A program made the translations under genes and the position numbers. From Candidatus Moranbacteria bacterium CG10_big_fil_rev_8_21_14_0_10_35_21 (GTDB lineage Bacteria; Patescibacteriota; Minisyncoccia; Moranbacterales; UBA2206): a DNA stretch of 35,025 nt. Positions 8,789-17,469 of the stretch are shown here, in pieces. Under the pieces are notes generated by a model. The model saw only the letters and a program-made list of their open reading frames with translations, had not been told where the DNA came from and made no database searches. Numbering within the stretch: position 1 is the first letter of the stretch; the number at the start of each line of letters is the position of its first letter. The DNA is taken from NCBI GenBank assembly GCA_002773095.1, contig PFCG01000030.1, positions 1 to 35,025 on the forward strand, given 5' to 3'.

Positions 8789-9622
8789 ATGGCGATTAAA
8801 ATATATAAAAAAAATAATGCTGGAAGAAGAAATATGTCGATTGTTAAATCGGATATTTTGTATTCTGGAAAACCGGAAAAAGGATTAACTGTTGGAATGA
8901 AAAGTAAGGCCGGAAGAAGTGGGGGAAAAATTTCTGTTCGCCATCAAGGAGGCGGACACAAACAACAATATCGAATAATTGATTTTAAACAAACTAAATT
9001 CGGAATTCCAGGTAAGATTGCATCTATTGAAAGAGATCCTGTGCGCAGTGGTTTTATTGCTCTAGTTAATTATCGGGATGGCGAGAAAAAATATATTTTA
9101 GCCAGTGAAGGTATGGTTTCCGGAAAAGAAATTATTTGTGATGAAAACGCTCCAATTAAATTAGGTAATCGAACGAAAGTTAAAAATATACCAACTGGAA
9201 CCATCCTTTGTAATGTGGAACTTTTTCCAGGCAAGGGAGGACAAATTGCTAGATCAGCCGGTTCAGGAGTAGCCTTGAATGCGGTAGATGAATCAGTGGC
9301 TCAATTAAAAATGAGTTCCGGAGAAATTAGGATTGTAGATAAGGAATGCTATGCTACTATTGGACAAGTGAGTAATTTTGAACACAACGCCATTGATATA
9401 GGAAAAGCTGGACGCAGTCGATGGATGGGCCGACGTCCATCAGTAAGAGGCTCAGCTATGAATCCAGTTGATCATCCTCATGGAGGAGGAGAAGGAAGAC
9501 AAGGAATTGGTCTAAAACATCCGAAAACTCCTTGGGGAAAGCCAGCTTTAGGAAAAAAGACCAGAAAAAAGTATAAGTATAGTAATAAGTTTATAATTAA
9601 AAGAAGAGAAAAGAAAAGATAA
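8789..9622 (+). CDS. rplB: 50S ribosomal protein L2
   Basis: A 277-residue L2 of standard length, essential for subunit association and the peptidyl transferase centre. The hallmark C-terminal region is intact: GRSRWMGRRPSVRGSAMNPV followed by DHPHGGGEGRQGIG, including the conserved His residues of the peptidyl transferase region. The basic tail KKTRKKYKYSNKFIIKRRE is usual. It is followed by rpsS after nine bases. Confidence 0.97.
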   Translation: MAIKIYKKNNAGRRNMSIVKSDILYSGKPEKGLTVGMKSKAGRSGGKISVRHQGGGHKQQYRIIDFKQTKFGIPGKIASIERDPVRSGFIALVNYRDGEKKYILASEGMVSGKEIICDENAPIKLGNRTKVKNIPTGTILCNVELFPGKGGQIARSAGSGVALNAVDESVAQLKMSSGEIRIVDKECYATIGQVSNFEHNAIDIGKAGRSRWMGRRPSVRGSAMNPVDHPHGGGEGRQGIGLKHPKTPWGKPALGKKTRKKYKYSNKFIIKRREKKR

Positions 9623-9631
9623 TAAGAAATT

Positions 9632-9976
9632 ATGACTAGAAGTCTAAAAAAAGGTCCCTATGTGGATCAGCGATTAATTAAAAAAATTCAGGACAAAAAA
9701 CCTGAAGACAAGTCACCAATTAAAACTTGGTCTCGGGCTTCGGTTATTTCTCCGGAAATGGTAGGGGTCACCTTTGCAGTGCATAATGGAAAAGATTTTA
9801 TTTCTGTTTATATTACCGAAGAGATGGTGGGACATCGCCTAGGAGAATTTTCCTTAACCAGGAAATTTACTCGGCATGGAGGAAAAATGCAGAAGGAAAT
9901 AGAATTAGCTGATAAACAAAAGGAAATTGATTCATCTAAAGCTGAAAAAGCCGGCGCTGAGTCAGGAAAAAAATAG
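9632..9976 (+). CDS. rpsS: 30S ribosomal protein S19
   Basis: A 114-residue S19. The core [20 protein letters not shown] and the [20 protein letters not shown] and [11 protein letters not shown] segments are canonical and contact the 16S head and S13. The usual bacterial S19 is about 92 residues; the extra 20 residues at the C-terminus (ending [12 protein letters not shown]) form a charged tail. It lies 16 bases ahead of rplV. Confidence 0.96.
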   Translation: MTRSLKKGPYVDQRLIKKIQDKKPEDKSPIKTWSRASVISPEMVGVTFAVHNGKDFISVYITEEMVGHRLGEFSLTRKFTRHGGKMQKEIELADKQKEIDSSKAEKAGAESGKK

Positions 9977-9992
9977 TAAGTAAATTATCAAA

Positions 9993-10550
9993 ATGAAAGT
10001 TTCAGCCAGATTAAAAAATTTAAGAGTAGCTCCTAGAAAAAGTCGATTGCTTATCGGATTAATTAAAGGTCTAGATATAAGTGACGCGCTTATCCAATTG
10101 GATGATACGGTGAAAAAGAGTAGTGCCCCCATCAAGAAATTATTGGAAAGTGCCATTGCTAATGGAGAAAATAATTTTGGATTGGATAAAAGTAACCTCT
10201 ACGTTTTTGATATGAAAATCCAATCTGGCCCAGTTTTGAAACGTTGGATGCCGAAAGCCTTTGGAAGAGCAGGTAAAATTATGAAAAGAACATCCGTCAT
10301 AGAAATAACTTTAGAGGAAAGAATAGAGGGTAAAGGCAGAAAAACTAAAGAAGAAATTGAAAAAGAAAAGCAAAAAAGAGCCGAAGAAAGAAAAAAGCAA
10401 GAAAAAGAAAGAAGTGCTCAAGAAAAGGAAGAAGAAAAAATCTCTGAAAAAGGAATAAACAAGAAGGTAGAAAAAGATCAGCCAGTTGTCAATCGAAAAA
10501 AAGAAAAATCTGGATGGGGTAGCAAGATATTCAGAAGAAAATCAATGTAA
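9993..10550 (+). CDS. rplV: 50S ribosomal protein L22 with long charged C-terminal extension
   Basis: A 185-residue protein. Residues 1-110 are a normal L22 (MKVSARLKNLRVAPRKSRLL; beta-hairpin region MPKAFGRAGKIMKRTSVIEI), which lines the exit tunnel. The following 75 residues are a Lys/Glu-rich helix-prone tail ending GWGSKIFRRKSM, absent from E. coli L22 (110 residues). Base composition does not change at the junction, so this looks like a lineage-specific extension rather than a fusion with another family. It is followed by rpsC after 17 bases. Confidence 0.95.
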   Translation: MKVSARLKNLRVAPRKSRLLIGLIKGLDISDALIQLDDTVKKSSAPIKKLLESAIANGENNFGLDKSNLYVFDMKIQSGPVLKRWMPKAFGRAGKIMKRTSVIEITLEERIEGKGRKTKEEIEKEKQKRAEERKKQEKERSAQEKEEEKISEKGINKKVEKDQPVVNRKKEKSGWGSKIFRRKSM

Positions 10551-10567
10551 ATTACGAATACAATATT

Positions 10568-11245
10568 ATGGGACACAAAGTTAATCCGGTAGGTCTAAGA
10601 ATTGGAATAACCAATACCTGGAGATCTCGTTGGATAAGTAAAAAAGAATATCAAGAAAATCTAAAGCAGGATATAAAAGTTCGTTTTTTAGTGATGGAAA
10701 AATGGAAAAGCGCAGCTATTGCCGATGTGGAAATTGAAAGATCTCCGGCCATGATTAATATTATTATAAAAACTGCTCGCCCTGGAGTTTTAATAGGACG
10801 AGGAGGTAGTGGTATTGAAGACATACAAAAATTTATTAAAAGTAATATTTTTAAGAATAAAAAGATTGTTTTAAAAATTGAAGTGCAAGAAGTAAAAAAA
10901 TTTGAAGAACATGCAATGTTAATTGCTCAAAATATTGCTGAACAATTAGAAAAAAGAATGCCCTTTAGAAGAATATTGAAGTCTTCCTTGGATCGAGTGG
11001 TTAAAAATAGTGCTATTAAAGGAATTAAAATTCAATTGGCTGGAAGATTGGGTGGCGCAGAAATGTCTCGATTAGAATGGGCAGCCAAGGGGACTCTTCC
11101 TCTTCATACATTAAGAGCTAATATTGATTTTGCTAAAGCGACGGCCTTTACTACCTATGGAACACTAGGTGTAAAAGTTTGGTTATATAAAGGGGAAGTT
11201 TTTGATAAAAATAATTCAGAAAAAGTAAATAATAATAAAGAATAA
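10568..11245 (+). CDS. rpsC: 30S ribosomal protein S3
   Basis: A 225-residue S3 with the N-terminal MGHKVNPVGLRIGITNTWRS signature. A KH domain is centred on GVLIGRGGSGIEDIQ (the GxxG loop), followed by the C-terminal domain GIKIQLAGRLGGAEMSR and TTYGTLGVKVWLYKGE. It forms part of the mRNA entry channel. The length is normal and the tail is a short Asn/Lys-rich stretch. It lies 23 bases before rplP. Confidence 0.97.
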   Translation: MGHKVNPVGLRIGITNTWRSRWISKKEYQENLKQDIKVRFLVMEKWKSAAIADVEIERSPAMINIIIKTARPGVLIGRGGSGIEDIQKFIKSNIFKNKKIVLKIEVQEVKKFEEHAMLIAQNIAEQLEKRMPFRRILKSSLDRVVKNSAIKGIKIQLAGRLGGAEMSRLEWAAKGTLPLHTLRANIDFAKATAFTTYGTLGVKVWLYKGEVFDKNNSEKVNNNKE

Positions 11246-11268
11246 GAACTAACGACTGAAAAATCATT

Positions 11269-11685
11269 ATGTTGATGCCGAAAAAAGTAAAACATAGAAA
11301 GCTTCAAAGAGGAGGCAAAATCAGAGGAACAGCTCAGCGCGGGAGTTCTATTAGTTTTGGTGCTTATGGATTAAAAGCTTTGGAATCTAATTTGATTTCT
11401 GCCAGACAAATCGAAGCTGCTCGAAGGGCTATGACACGGTATATCCAAAGAGGAGGTAAAATTTGGATAAGAATATTTCCTGATAAACCAATGACTAAAA
11501 AAGGAGACGAAACTCCTATGGGAAAAGGAAAAGGAGCTGTAGATCATTTTGTTTCAGTGGTGAAGGCTGGAAAAATTTTATTTGAAATGGATGGAGTGAA
11601 AGAATCAGCAGCGCGCGAAGCCATGAATCTGGCGGCTTATAAATTGAATGTTAAGACGAAGTTTATATCTAAGGAAAAAGAATAA
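11269..11685 (+). CDS. rplP: 50S ribosomal protein L16
   Basis: A 138-residue L16 of normal length that supports the A site of the 50S subunit. The start giving [15 protein letters not shown] is preferred over the internal ATG two codons later, because L16 proteins usually begin ML-x-PKR. Conserved [35 protein letters not shown] and [12 protein letters not shown] segments are present. It is followed by rpmC after four bases. Confidence 0.96.
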   Translation: MLMPKKVKHRKLQRGGKIRGTAQRGSSISFGAYGLKALESNLISARQIEAARRAMTRYIQRGGKIWIRIFPDKPMTKKGDETPMGKGKGAVDHFVSVVKAGKILFEMDGVKESAAREAMNLAAYKLNVKTKFISKEKE

Positions 11686-11689
11686 TTAT

Positions 11690-11872
11690 ATGAAAATCAA
11701 GGAATTAAGAGAAAAGAATAGTGGAGAATTAAATAGAATTCTGGTTGAAAAAAAAGAAATAATCAGGAAGATTCGTTTTGATATTGCTTCCAAGCAAGTT
11801 AAAAATACTAAAGATTTAGGTAAGGCTAAAAAAGATATTGCTAGAATTTTGACTATAATTAAAGAAAGTTAA
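11690..11872 (+). CDS. rpmC: 50S ribosomal protein L29
   Basis: A 60-residue L29 of two antiparallel helices. It begins MKIKELREKNSGELNRILVE and ends KKDIARILTIIKES. The start is the ATG four bases after rplP; a longer in-frame extension would overlap rplP and lacks conservation. The conserved ELR and DIARILT positions support the call despite the small size, as does the canonical position between rplP and rpsQ. Confidence 0.94.
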   Translation: MKIKELREKNSGELNRILVEKKEIIRKIRFDIASKQVKNTKDLGKAKKDIARILTIIKES

Positions 11873-11877
11873 AAACT

Positions 11878-12162
11878 ATGACAAGCCAATCATCTAAAAA
11901 TAAAATAATTGTAAGAAAAAGAGGAAAAGTTGTGAGCGATAAAGCTGATAAAACTGTTGTAGTTTCCATAGATAGCTTCAAGACCCATCCTATGTATAAG
12001 AAAAAATATAAAGTAACGAAAAAATACAAAGCTCATGATCCAGAAAATCGTTTTAAGATGGGAGATTTAGTAGAAATAATTCCTTGTCGCCCGATGAGTA
12101 GAGATAAGAGACACAAAGTGATTTATCCCAGCACCCAAAATAATCAGAAAATAGAGAATTAA
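11878..12162 (+). CDS. rpsQ: 30S ribosomal protein S17
   Basis: A 94-residue S17 with an OB-fold core: RGKVVSDKADKTVVVSID, then HPMYKKKYKVTKKYKAHDPEN and MGDLVEIIPCRPMSRDKRHKV. The N-terminus carries a Ser/Lys-rich extension of about 10 residues and the C-terminus a short Asn/Gln tail. It binds 16S rRNA early in 30S assembly. A 51-base spacer with a small imperfect palindrome separates it from rplN. Confidence 0.95.
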   Translation: MTSQSSKNKIIVRKRGKVVSDKADKTVVVSIDSFKTHPMYKKKYKVTKKYKAHDPENRFKMGDLVEIIPCRPMSRDKRHKVIYPSTQNNQKIEN

Positions 12163-12213
12163 AATCACCTCAATCCCAGGCATAAGCCAGTGGATGCGGG
12201 GTTTACGAAAAAT

Positions 12214-12579
12214 ATGATTCAAGCAGAAACAAAATTAAAAATAGCTGACAATACTGGTGCTAAAATCATCAAGTGTTTTAAGGTATTAGGCGGAACCAGG
12301 AAAAGATATGCTCAAATTGGTGATATTGTGGTGGCCTCAGTTAAAGTGGCTGAACCCAGAGGTATGGTAAAAAAGGGAGATAAAGTGAGAGCGGTGATTG
12401 TTAGACAAAGAAAAGAATTGAAAAGAAAAGACGGATCCCTAATTAGATTTGATGAGAATGCAGCTGTGATTTTAGAAGGAAAAGAGCCAAAGGGGACTAG
12501 AATTTTTGGTCCCATTGCTAGAGAAATACGGGAAAAGGGTTATGCTAAGATAATTTCTTTGGCTCCTGAAGTTTTATAG
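12214..12579 (+). CDS. rplN: 50S ribosomal protein L14
   Basis: A 121-residue L14, the normal length. The ATG giving [17 protein letters not shown] is chosen; an upstream in-frame GTG would add eight residues that are not found in L14. Conserved features include [20 protein letters not shown], the AVIVRQRKE strand and [17 protein letters not shown] at the C-terminus. L14 helps form intersubunit bridges and binds the silencing factor RsfS. Confidence 0.96.
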   Translation: MIQAETKLKIADNTGAKIIKCFKVLGGTRKRYAQIGDIVVASVKVAEPRGMVKKGDKVRAVIVRQRKELKRKDGSLIRFDENAAVILEGKEPKGTRIFGPIAREIREKGYAKIISLAPEVL

Positions 12580-12624
12580 AAAGTTTTAGATTTAAGATTT
12601 TAAATAGAAAAGTAATAAGCATAT

Positions 12625-12930
12625 ATGAAAATAAAGAAAGGCGATCAAGTAAAAATGTTGGCAGGAAAAGACCGCGGTAAAATCGGTAAGGTACTTACTA
12701 TTTTTCCAGTTGAAGAAAAATTGACAGTAGAAGGTTTGAATTTAATGAAAAAGCATGTTCGTCCGAAAAAAGAAGGCGAAAAAGGACAAATAGTAGAAAT
12801 TCCAAGAAGAGTGGATAGTTCCAATGTTATGGTAGTCTGCCCAAAATGCGGAAAAAATTCTCGCATCGGACTGAGGCAATCCAAAAGTGGAAAACTGAGA
12901 ATTTGCAAAAAGTGTCAAACAGAGCTATAA
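12625..12930 (+). CDS. rplX: 50S ribosomal protein L24
   Basis: A 101-residue L24 with the KOW motif at the N-terminus (KKGDQVKMLAGKDRGKIGKV) and the conserved GLNLMKKHVRPKKEG loop. The C-terminal part carries a zinc-ribbon-like CPKCG...CKKC pair set, which is common in the shorter L24 type. L24 initiates 50S assembly at the exit-tunnel side. It follows rplN after 45 AT-rich bases and precedes rplE by 16 bases. Confidence 0.95.
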   Translation: MKIKKGDQVKMLAGKDRGKIGKVLTIFPVEEKLTVEGLNLMKKHVRPKKEGEKGQIVEIPRRVDSSNVMVVCPKCGKNSRIGLRQSKSGKLRICKKCQTEL

Positions 12931-12946
12931 AGCGTTAATCAAGTAT

Positions 12947-13486
12947 ATGACAAAAATTAAGCAACAATATAATAAGGAAGTTGTTCCAAACATGAAAAAG
13001 AAGTTTGGGTTTAAAAATGACTTAGAAGTGCCACGAATTGAAAAGGTGGTAATTAATAGTGGAGTTGGAAGATTTATTAAAGATGCCAATTTGGTTAAAG
13101 AAATATTTGATTCTATCCAAAGCATCGTTGGACAAAAACCAGTTATGACTAAAGCTAAAACTTCCATTGTCGGGTTTAAAACTCGAGAGGGATTAGAAAT
13201 CGGAATTAAGGCTACTTTGAGAGGGAAAAGAATGTGGGATTTTTTGGATCGCTTAATTAATTCAGCTATACCTCGGGTAAGGGATTTTCAGGGGATTAAT
13301 CAATCTTCCATTGATGCAAGCGGGAATTTGAACATTGGAATTAAAGAACATATGATTTTTCCGGAAATTATAGCCGAAAATGTAAAAAGTGTTTTTAGCC
13401 TTCAAGTTATAGTGGTTACGACGGCTAAAAGCAGAGAAGAGGGAAAAGAATTATTTAAATTATTAAAATTGCCAATTAAGGAATAA
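12947..13486 (+). CDS. rplE: 50S ribosomal protein L5
   Basis: A 179-residue L5 of normal length that binds 5S rRNA and contacts P-site tRNA. It contains the conserved [19 protein letters not shown], the [21 protein letters not shown] region and [20 protein letters not shown], then EHMIFPEI. There is no unusual extension. It is followed by rpsN after seven bases. Confidence 0.96.
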   Translation: MTKIKQQYNKEVVPNMKKKFGFKNDLEVPRIEKVVINSGVGRFIKDANLVKEIFDSIQSIVGQKPVMTKAKTSIVGFKTREGLEIGIKATLRGKRMWDFLDRLINSAIPRVRDFQGINQSSIDASGNLNIGIKEHMIFPEIIAENVKSVFSLQVIVVTTAKSREEGKELFKLLKLPIKE

Positions 13487-13493
13487 TAAAAAT

Positions 13494-13679
13494 ATGGCTA
13501 AAAAATCTGTTGAGGCGCGAGCCAGAAAAAAACCTAAATTTTCTACCCGAATTGTTCGGAGATGTTGGAAATGCGGAAGAAAACACGGGTATATGCGTCA
13601 GTTTGATATTTGTCGAATTTGTTTTAGAGAGCTGGCTAGTACCGGACAAATTCCCGGAGTTAAAAAATCTAGTTGGTAA
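13494..13679 (+). CDS. rpsN: 30S ribosomal protein S14, zinc-binding short type
   Basis: A 61-residue S14 of the short, zinc-binding (type Z) form. A C-W-K-C-G pair and a C-R-I-C pair coordinate zinc, separated by [12 protein letters not shown], and the tail [11 protein letters not shown] is standard. E. coli has the longer zinc-free form instead. It lies in the usual place between rplE and rpsH. Confidence 0.96.
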   Translation: MAKKSVEARARKKPKFSTRIVRRCWKCGRKHGYMRQFDICRICFRELASTGQIPGVKKSSW

Positions 13680-13704
13680 TAAATAATCTCATAGTAAGAA
13701 CATT

Positions 13705-14112
13705 ATGTTAGATCCAATTGCAGACATGTTATCCAGAATAAGAAACGCCCAGATGGCTGGTAAGAGCGAGGTATTTTTCCGTGCGTCAAAAATAAAAATG
13801 GCGGTGTCTAATATTTTGGAGCAAGAAGGTTTCATTGAAGCAGCTTCTCAGGAAAAAAATAATGACAACAAGGAAACTATACGGGTAGTGTTAAAATATA
13901 ATAAGGTTTCCAATACGGAAAAAATGCCAGCTATCAGAGAAATTAAAAGAATTAGTCGAGAAGGAAATAGAGTTTATATTAAAAAACAAGACATTAGAAA
14001 AATAAAAAATGATTTTGGTATTGCAATTATTTCAACTTCACGAGGCGTAATGACAGGAGAGGGTGCTAAGAAAAATGGCTTGGGAGGAGAATATATTTGC
14101 GAAGTCTGGTAG
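13705..14112 (+). CDS. rpsH: 30S ribosomal protein S8
   Basis: A 135-residue S8 that binds the central domain of 16S rRNA. The N-terminus MLDPIADMLSRIRNAQMAGK and the C-terminal RNA-binding segment ISTSRGVMTGEGAKKNGLGGE, followed by YICEVW, are canonical. In E. coli S8 is the translational regulator of the spc operon. A 123-base AT-rich spacer follows before rplF, containing a short inverted repeat (AATATG at 14135 with CATATT at 14155). Confidence 0.96.
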   Translation: MLDPIADMLSRIRNAQMAGKSEVFFRASKIKMAVSNILEQEGFIEAASQEKNNDNKETIRVVLKYNKVSNTEKMPAIREIKRISREGNRVYIKKQDIRKIKNDFGIAIISTSRGVMTGEGAKKNGLGGEYICEVW

Positions 14113-14235
14113 TAAAAAAAATAAAAAGTCAAAAAATATGTATTCGCTAACGCTCATATTAATTAATAGAAAGAGTGCGTGGAGACACAAAAATTTTAAG
14201 AGTTGATATTAGAGTTTTTAAATTATATTATTTAT

Positions 14236-14781
14236 ATGTCGAGAATAGGAAAAAAACCCATAAAAATTGAAGAAGGCGTTGAAGCCAAGATAGATAAAAA
14301 TCATTTGGAGATAAAAAGCTCCAAGGGTGCTTTGCAGTTGACGATTAATCGAGAAATCAAGATAGAAATAAAAGAAAATGAAATAATCGTCTCACCTAGC
14401 AGAAAATCTAAGCAATCTCCAGCTATTTGGGGGCTTACTCGCTCATTAATCAGCAATATGGTTAAAGGAGTTAAAGAAGGTTATCAGAAAAAATTAGAAT
14501 TACAAGGAGTTGGATTCAGAATGGCAGTTCAAGGAAAAAAAATTAATATGGCTTTAGGGTTTTCTCATCCAGTAGTGGTGGATATTCCAGATGGATTAGA
14601 AGCTAAGATTGAGGAAAATATTTTAACCATTTCCGGAATAGATAAACAGCTAGTAGGACAATTTGCAGCCAATATCAGGGCGCTTAAGGAGGTAGAGCCA
14701 TACAAAGGGAAAGGTTTTAGATATGTAGGAGAACATGTCCGTAAGAAAGCAGGAAAGAAAGCAGCTGCCACAACTAAATAA
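14236..14781 (+). CDS. rplF: 50S ribosomal protein L6
   Basis: A 181-residue L6 of normal length with two duplicated domains. The ATG giving MSRIGKKPIKIEEG is selected; the upstream in-frame extension is hydrophobic and unconserved. The conserved GVGFRMAVQGKKINMALGFS and the C-terminal EPYKGKGFRYVGEHVRKKAGK are present. It sits near the sarcin-ricin loop and factor-binding site. It is 24 bases ahead of rplR. Confidence 0.96.
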   Translation: MSRIGKKPIKIEEGVEAKIDKNHLEIKSSKGALQLTINREIKIEIKENEIIVSPSRKSKQSPAIWGLTRSLISNMVKGVKEGYQKKLELQGVGFRMAVQGKKINMALGFSHPVVVDIPDGLEAKIEENILTISGIDKQLVGQFAANIRALKEVEPYKGKGFRYVGEHVRKKAGKKAAATTK

Positions 14782-14805
14782 AAAAGCTTAATTTATTTCA
14801 ATAAA

Positions 14806-15153
14806 ATGGAAAAGAATAGTCGAAACAATTTAAGACAAATGAGAAAAAAGAGAGTTTCAATCAAAAACAGAGGAACTGCTCAAAGACCTCGGCTTTCAGT
14901 TTTTCGCAGTTTGAAAAATATTTGGGTTCAAGTCATTAATGATGAAAAAGGCGTGACTTTGTTTTCAACTAATTTAAAAGTTATAAAAGGTAAAAATGAT
15001 TTAAAGAGTGCTCGATTGCTAGGGAAATTAGTAGCTGAAAAATGTTTAGAAAAAAATATTAAAGCAGTAGTTTTTGATCGTTCTGGATATAAATATCATG
15101 GAAAAATTAAGGAGTTGGCCGAAGGAGCGCGCGAAGGAAAGTTAACGTTATAA
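14806..15153 (+). CDS. rplR: 50S ribosomal protein L18
   Basis: A 115-residue L18, the main 5S rRNA binding protein. It contains KKRVSIKNRGTAQRPRLSVF and RSLKNIWVQVINDEKGVTL, then AVVFDRSGYKYHGKIKELAEG and the terminal AREGKLTL. Length and order are normal. The spacer to rpsE is 17 bases. Confidence 0.96.
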   Translation: MEKNSRNNLRQMRKKRVSIKNRGTAQRPRLSVFRSLKNIWVQVINDEKGVTLFSTNLKVIKGKNDLKSARLLGKLVAEKCLEKNIKAVVFDRSGYKYHGKIKELAEGAREGKLTL

Positions 15154-15170
15154 ATCTATAAGTAATATAT

Positions 15171-15680
15171 ATGGCAAAAGGCGGAAAAAATTTTAGAGGT
15201 AAAAGGGAAAAGCCCGAATACGATCAAAAACTTTTGGATTTGGCCAGAGTAACCCGAGTGGTGAGGGGAGGAAGACGTTTTCGTTTTAGAGCTACTGTGG
15301 TGATTGGTAATCGCAAAGGACGAGTAGGTGTGGGAGTCGGCAAAGGAGCAGATGTCTCTGATTCTATAAAAAAAGCTTTTGAAAATGGAAAAAAGAATTT
15401 AATTTCTATTGATGTTAATAATCATACTATTTTACACGATGTTCGACATAAAAAAGGAAGTGCCAAGATAATTCTTAAACCAGCTCCAAAAGGAACCGGA
15501 ATTATTGCTGGTGGACCTATCAGAGTAGTAGCGGAACTTGGCGGTATAAAGGATATAGTAACCAAATCATTAGGAACTTCCAATAAGTTGAATGTGGCTC
15601 GCGCTGCTATTGAAGCTCTTGATTCTTTGCGCAAAACTCGTCCAAGAAAAAATCAGAAATTTTTTAAAGAAAATAAATAA
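15171..15680 (+). CDS. rpsE: 30S ribosomal protein S5
   Basis: A 169-residue S5 with the double-stranded-RNA-binding N-terminal domain (LARVTRVVRGGRRFRFRATV and VGVGKGADVSDSIKKAFENG) and C-terminal domain (GGPIRVVAELGGIKDIVTKS, then LGTSNKLNVARAAIEAL). It acts in decoding fidelity and mRNA unwinding. The next gene, rplO, starts only five bases after its stop, so the rpmD (L30) gene that most bacteria have here is missing. Confidence 0.97.
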   Translation: MAKGGKNFRGKREKPEYDQKLLDLARVTRVVRGGRRFRFRATVVIGNRKGRVGVGVGKGADVSDSIKKAFENGKKNLISIDVNNHTILHDVRHKKGSAKIILKPAPKGTGIIAGGPIRVVAELGGIKDIVTKSLGTSNKLNVARAAIEALDSLRKTRPRKNQKFFKENK

Positions 15681-15685
15681 AAATT

Positions 15686-16126
15686 ATGCAGATTAATACA
15701 CTGAAAATTAAATATCCTAAGAAGAAAAGAAAAACCATCGGCCGTGGAGGAAAGAAGGGAACTTATTCTGGTCGTGGAAGTAAGGGGCAAAAAGCCAGAA
15801 GTGGGTCAGCCATTAATCCTCTTTTTGAAGGAGGACGCTCTTCCTTAATTGATCATCTTAAAAAAGTGCGCGGATTTAAATCGCGTAATAAAAAATTTGT
15901 GGAAGTTCAAGTGTCTCAACTAGGAAAGTTATTCAAAGACAAGGAAGCAGTAGATGTTAAATCTTTAAAGAAAGCCGGACTTTCTCCCAAAAGGCTGGAT
16001 GGTAGGAAAATTAAAATTATTGGCAGAGAAGAAATAAAAAAAGGCTTAACCATTGGAAAAGATATTCTATTTTCAAAAAAATCCAAGGAAACCATCGAAA
16101 AAGCCGGTGGCAAGATGGGTGTCTAA
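15686..16126 (+). CDS. rplO: 50S ribosomal protein L15
   Basis: A 146-residue L15 that helps late 50S assembly. The glycine-rich N-terminus KKRKTIGRGGKKGTYSGRGS and GQKARSGSAINPLFEGG is intact. The C-terminal globular part is present through KSKETIEKAGGKMGV, which corresponds to the conserved end (S-x-x-A-x-x-x-I-E-x-A-G-G). It is separated from secY by a 71-base gap that carries a possible promoter. Confidence 0.96.
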   Translation: MQINTLKIKYPKKKRKTIGRGGKKGTYSGRGSKGQKARSGSAINPLFEGGRSSLIDHLKKVRGFKSRNKKFVEVQVSQLGKLFKDKEAVDVKSLKKAGLSPKRLDGRKIKIIGREEIKKGLTIGKDILFSKKSKETIEKAGGKMGV

Positions 16127-16141
16127 AAATTGGCTAAGAGC

Positions 16142-16170
16142 TTCTTGGTTATCATTTCTTGAGCTATAAT
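16142..16170 (+). promoter_or_regulatory. Possible internal promoter for secY-adk-map
   Basis: A perfect -10 TATAAT (16165-16170) with a weak -35 TTCTTG (16142-16147) and 17-base spacing lies 28 bases before secY. It would allow expression of secY-adk-map apart from the ribosomal genes. Confidence 0.4.
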
Positions 16171-16197
16171 AAAGATAATTAAGGACAAACCAATCAG

Positions 16198-17469
16198 ATG
16201 TTTGAAAAAATTTTACAAATCTTCAGGATAAAAGAACTACGGAATAAAATATTTTTTATTCTGGTTCTTTTGATAATTTTTCGTTTGGCTGCCAATATTC
16301 CAGTTCCTGGAGTGGATCAGGAACAATTGAAGAATTTTTTTCAAGGCAACCAGCTTTTTGGACTTTTAAATCTTTTTTCTGGGGGAGGGCTAAGTAGCAT
16401 CTCTATTATGCTTCTAGGAGTAGGTCCATATATTACTGCTTCTATTATTATGCAACTTTTAACTATGATTGTTCCAAGACTGGAGCAAATCTATAAAGAA
16501 GAAGGAGAAGCTGGGAGACAAAAATTTAATCAATGGACTCGTTGGGCCACAGTTCCTTTGGCTGCTATGCAAACTTTTGCTATGATTTCTCTCTTACGGT
16601 CTCAACAAATTTTGGGTGAGTTAACTCGTTTTGATATGGCTTCTATCGTGGTGGTATCGGTAGCTGGAACTATTTTTTTGATGTGGTTGGGAGAGTTAAT
16701 CACGGAGAAAAAAATCGGCAATGGAGTTTCTTTGATTATCTTTGCTGGAATTGTGGCTGGGATACCTTCAGTTGTTTCTCGAATTATATCTACTTGGGAT
16801 TCCTCTCAATTTTTTACTTATCTGTTTCTTCTAATTGCGACTGTTATTGCAGTGGCTGGCGTGGTGATGGTTACTGAAGGCCAGAGAAATATTCCAGTGT
16901 CCTATGCTAAAAGAATTAGGGGTAATAGGATGTATGGCGGGACATCTTCTCATCTGCCATTGCGAGTCAATCAAGCGGGAGTAATTCCGATAATTTTTGC
17001 TATGTCTATTATGCTTTTCCCTGGAATGATTGCTAATTTTTTGGCTAATTCTTCCCAAGCCACAGTCGCTTCTATTGCTAGATTTGTGGGGAACATTTTT
17101 CAAAATCAACTCTTTTATGGATCAGCCTATTTTATTTTGGTGGTAGCGTTTACTTACTTTTATACGGCTGTGGTTTTTGATCCGAATAAAATTTCCGAAA
17201 GTCTGCAAAAACAAGGAGGTTATGTTCCAGGTATTCGGCCGGGAAAAAATACAGCGGAATATTTGTATGCCATAATGAATCGAGTGACTTTGTCAGGAGC
17301 TATTTTCTTGGGTTTAATCGCGGTTTTGCCTTTTATTATTCAAGCTTTTACTAATATTAATTCAATCAGCGTAGGCGGAACCGGGTTGTTAATTGTGGTT
17401 TCGGTAGTCATTGAAACTATTAAACAGATTGAAGGTCAGCTGGTTATGAGAGACTATGAAGGATTTTAA
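16198..17469 (+). CDS. secY: Protein translocase subunit SecY
   Basis: A 423-residue SecY, the channel of the Sec translocase in the cytoplasmic membrane. About ten hydrophobic segments are visible. The plug/TM2 region (NLFSGGGLSSISIMLLGVGP, then YITASIIMQLL), the RQKFNQWTRW loop, the RGNRMYGGTSSHLPLRVNQ cytoplasmic loop and the terminal QIEGQLVMRDYEGF are standard. Its last 14 bases overlap the start of adk, indicating translational coupling. The usual partner genes secE and secG are not in the window. Confidence 0.97.
   Translation: MFEKILQIFRIKELRNKIFFILVLLIIFRLAANIPVPGVDQEQLKNFFQGNQLFGLLNLFSGGGLSSISIMLLGVGPYITASIIMQLLTMIVPRLEQIYKEEGEAGRQKFNQWTRWATVPLAAMQTFAMISLLRSQQILGELTRFDMASIVVVSVAGTIFLMWLGELITEKKIGNGVSLIIFAGIVAGIPSVVSRIISTWDSSQFFTYLFLLIATVIAVAGVVMVTEGQRNIPVSYAKRIRGNRMYGGTSSHLPLRVNQAGVIPIIFAMSIMLFPGMIANFLANSSQATVASIARFVGNIFQNQLFYGSAYFILVVAFTYFYTAVVFDPNKISESLQKQGGYVPGIRPGKNTAEYLYAIMNRVTLSGAIFLGLIAVLPFIIQAFTNINSISVGGTGLLIVVSVVIETIKQIEGQLVMRDYEGF

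Noticed and set aside
12172-12203. Imperfect palindrome (AATCCC...GGGGTT) between rpsQ and rplN
   Set aside because: The stem is short and mismatched; it could be a degenerate repeat copy but is not convincing alone.
14135-14160. Short inverted repeat AATATG/CATATT in the rpsH-rplF spacer
   Set aside because: A six-base AT-rich stem without a T-run is expected by chance in this composition.
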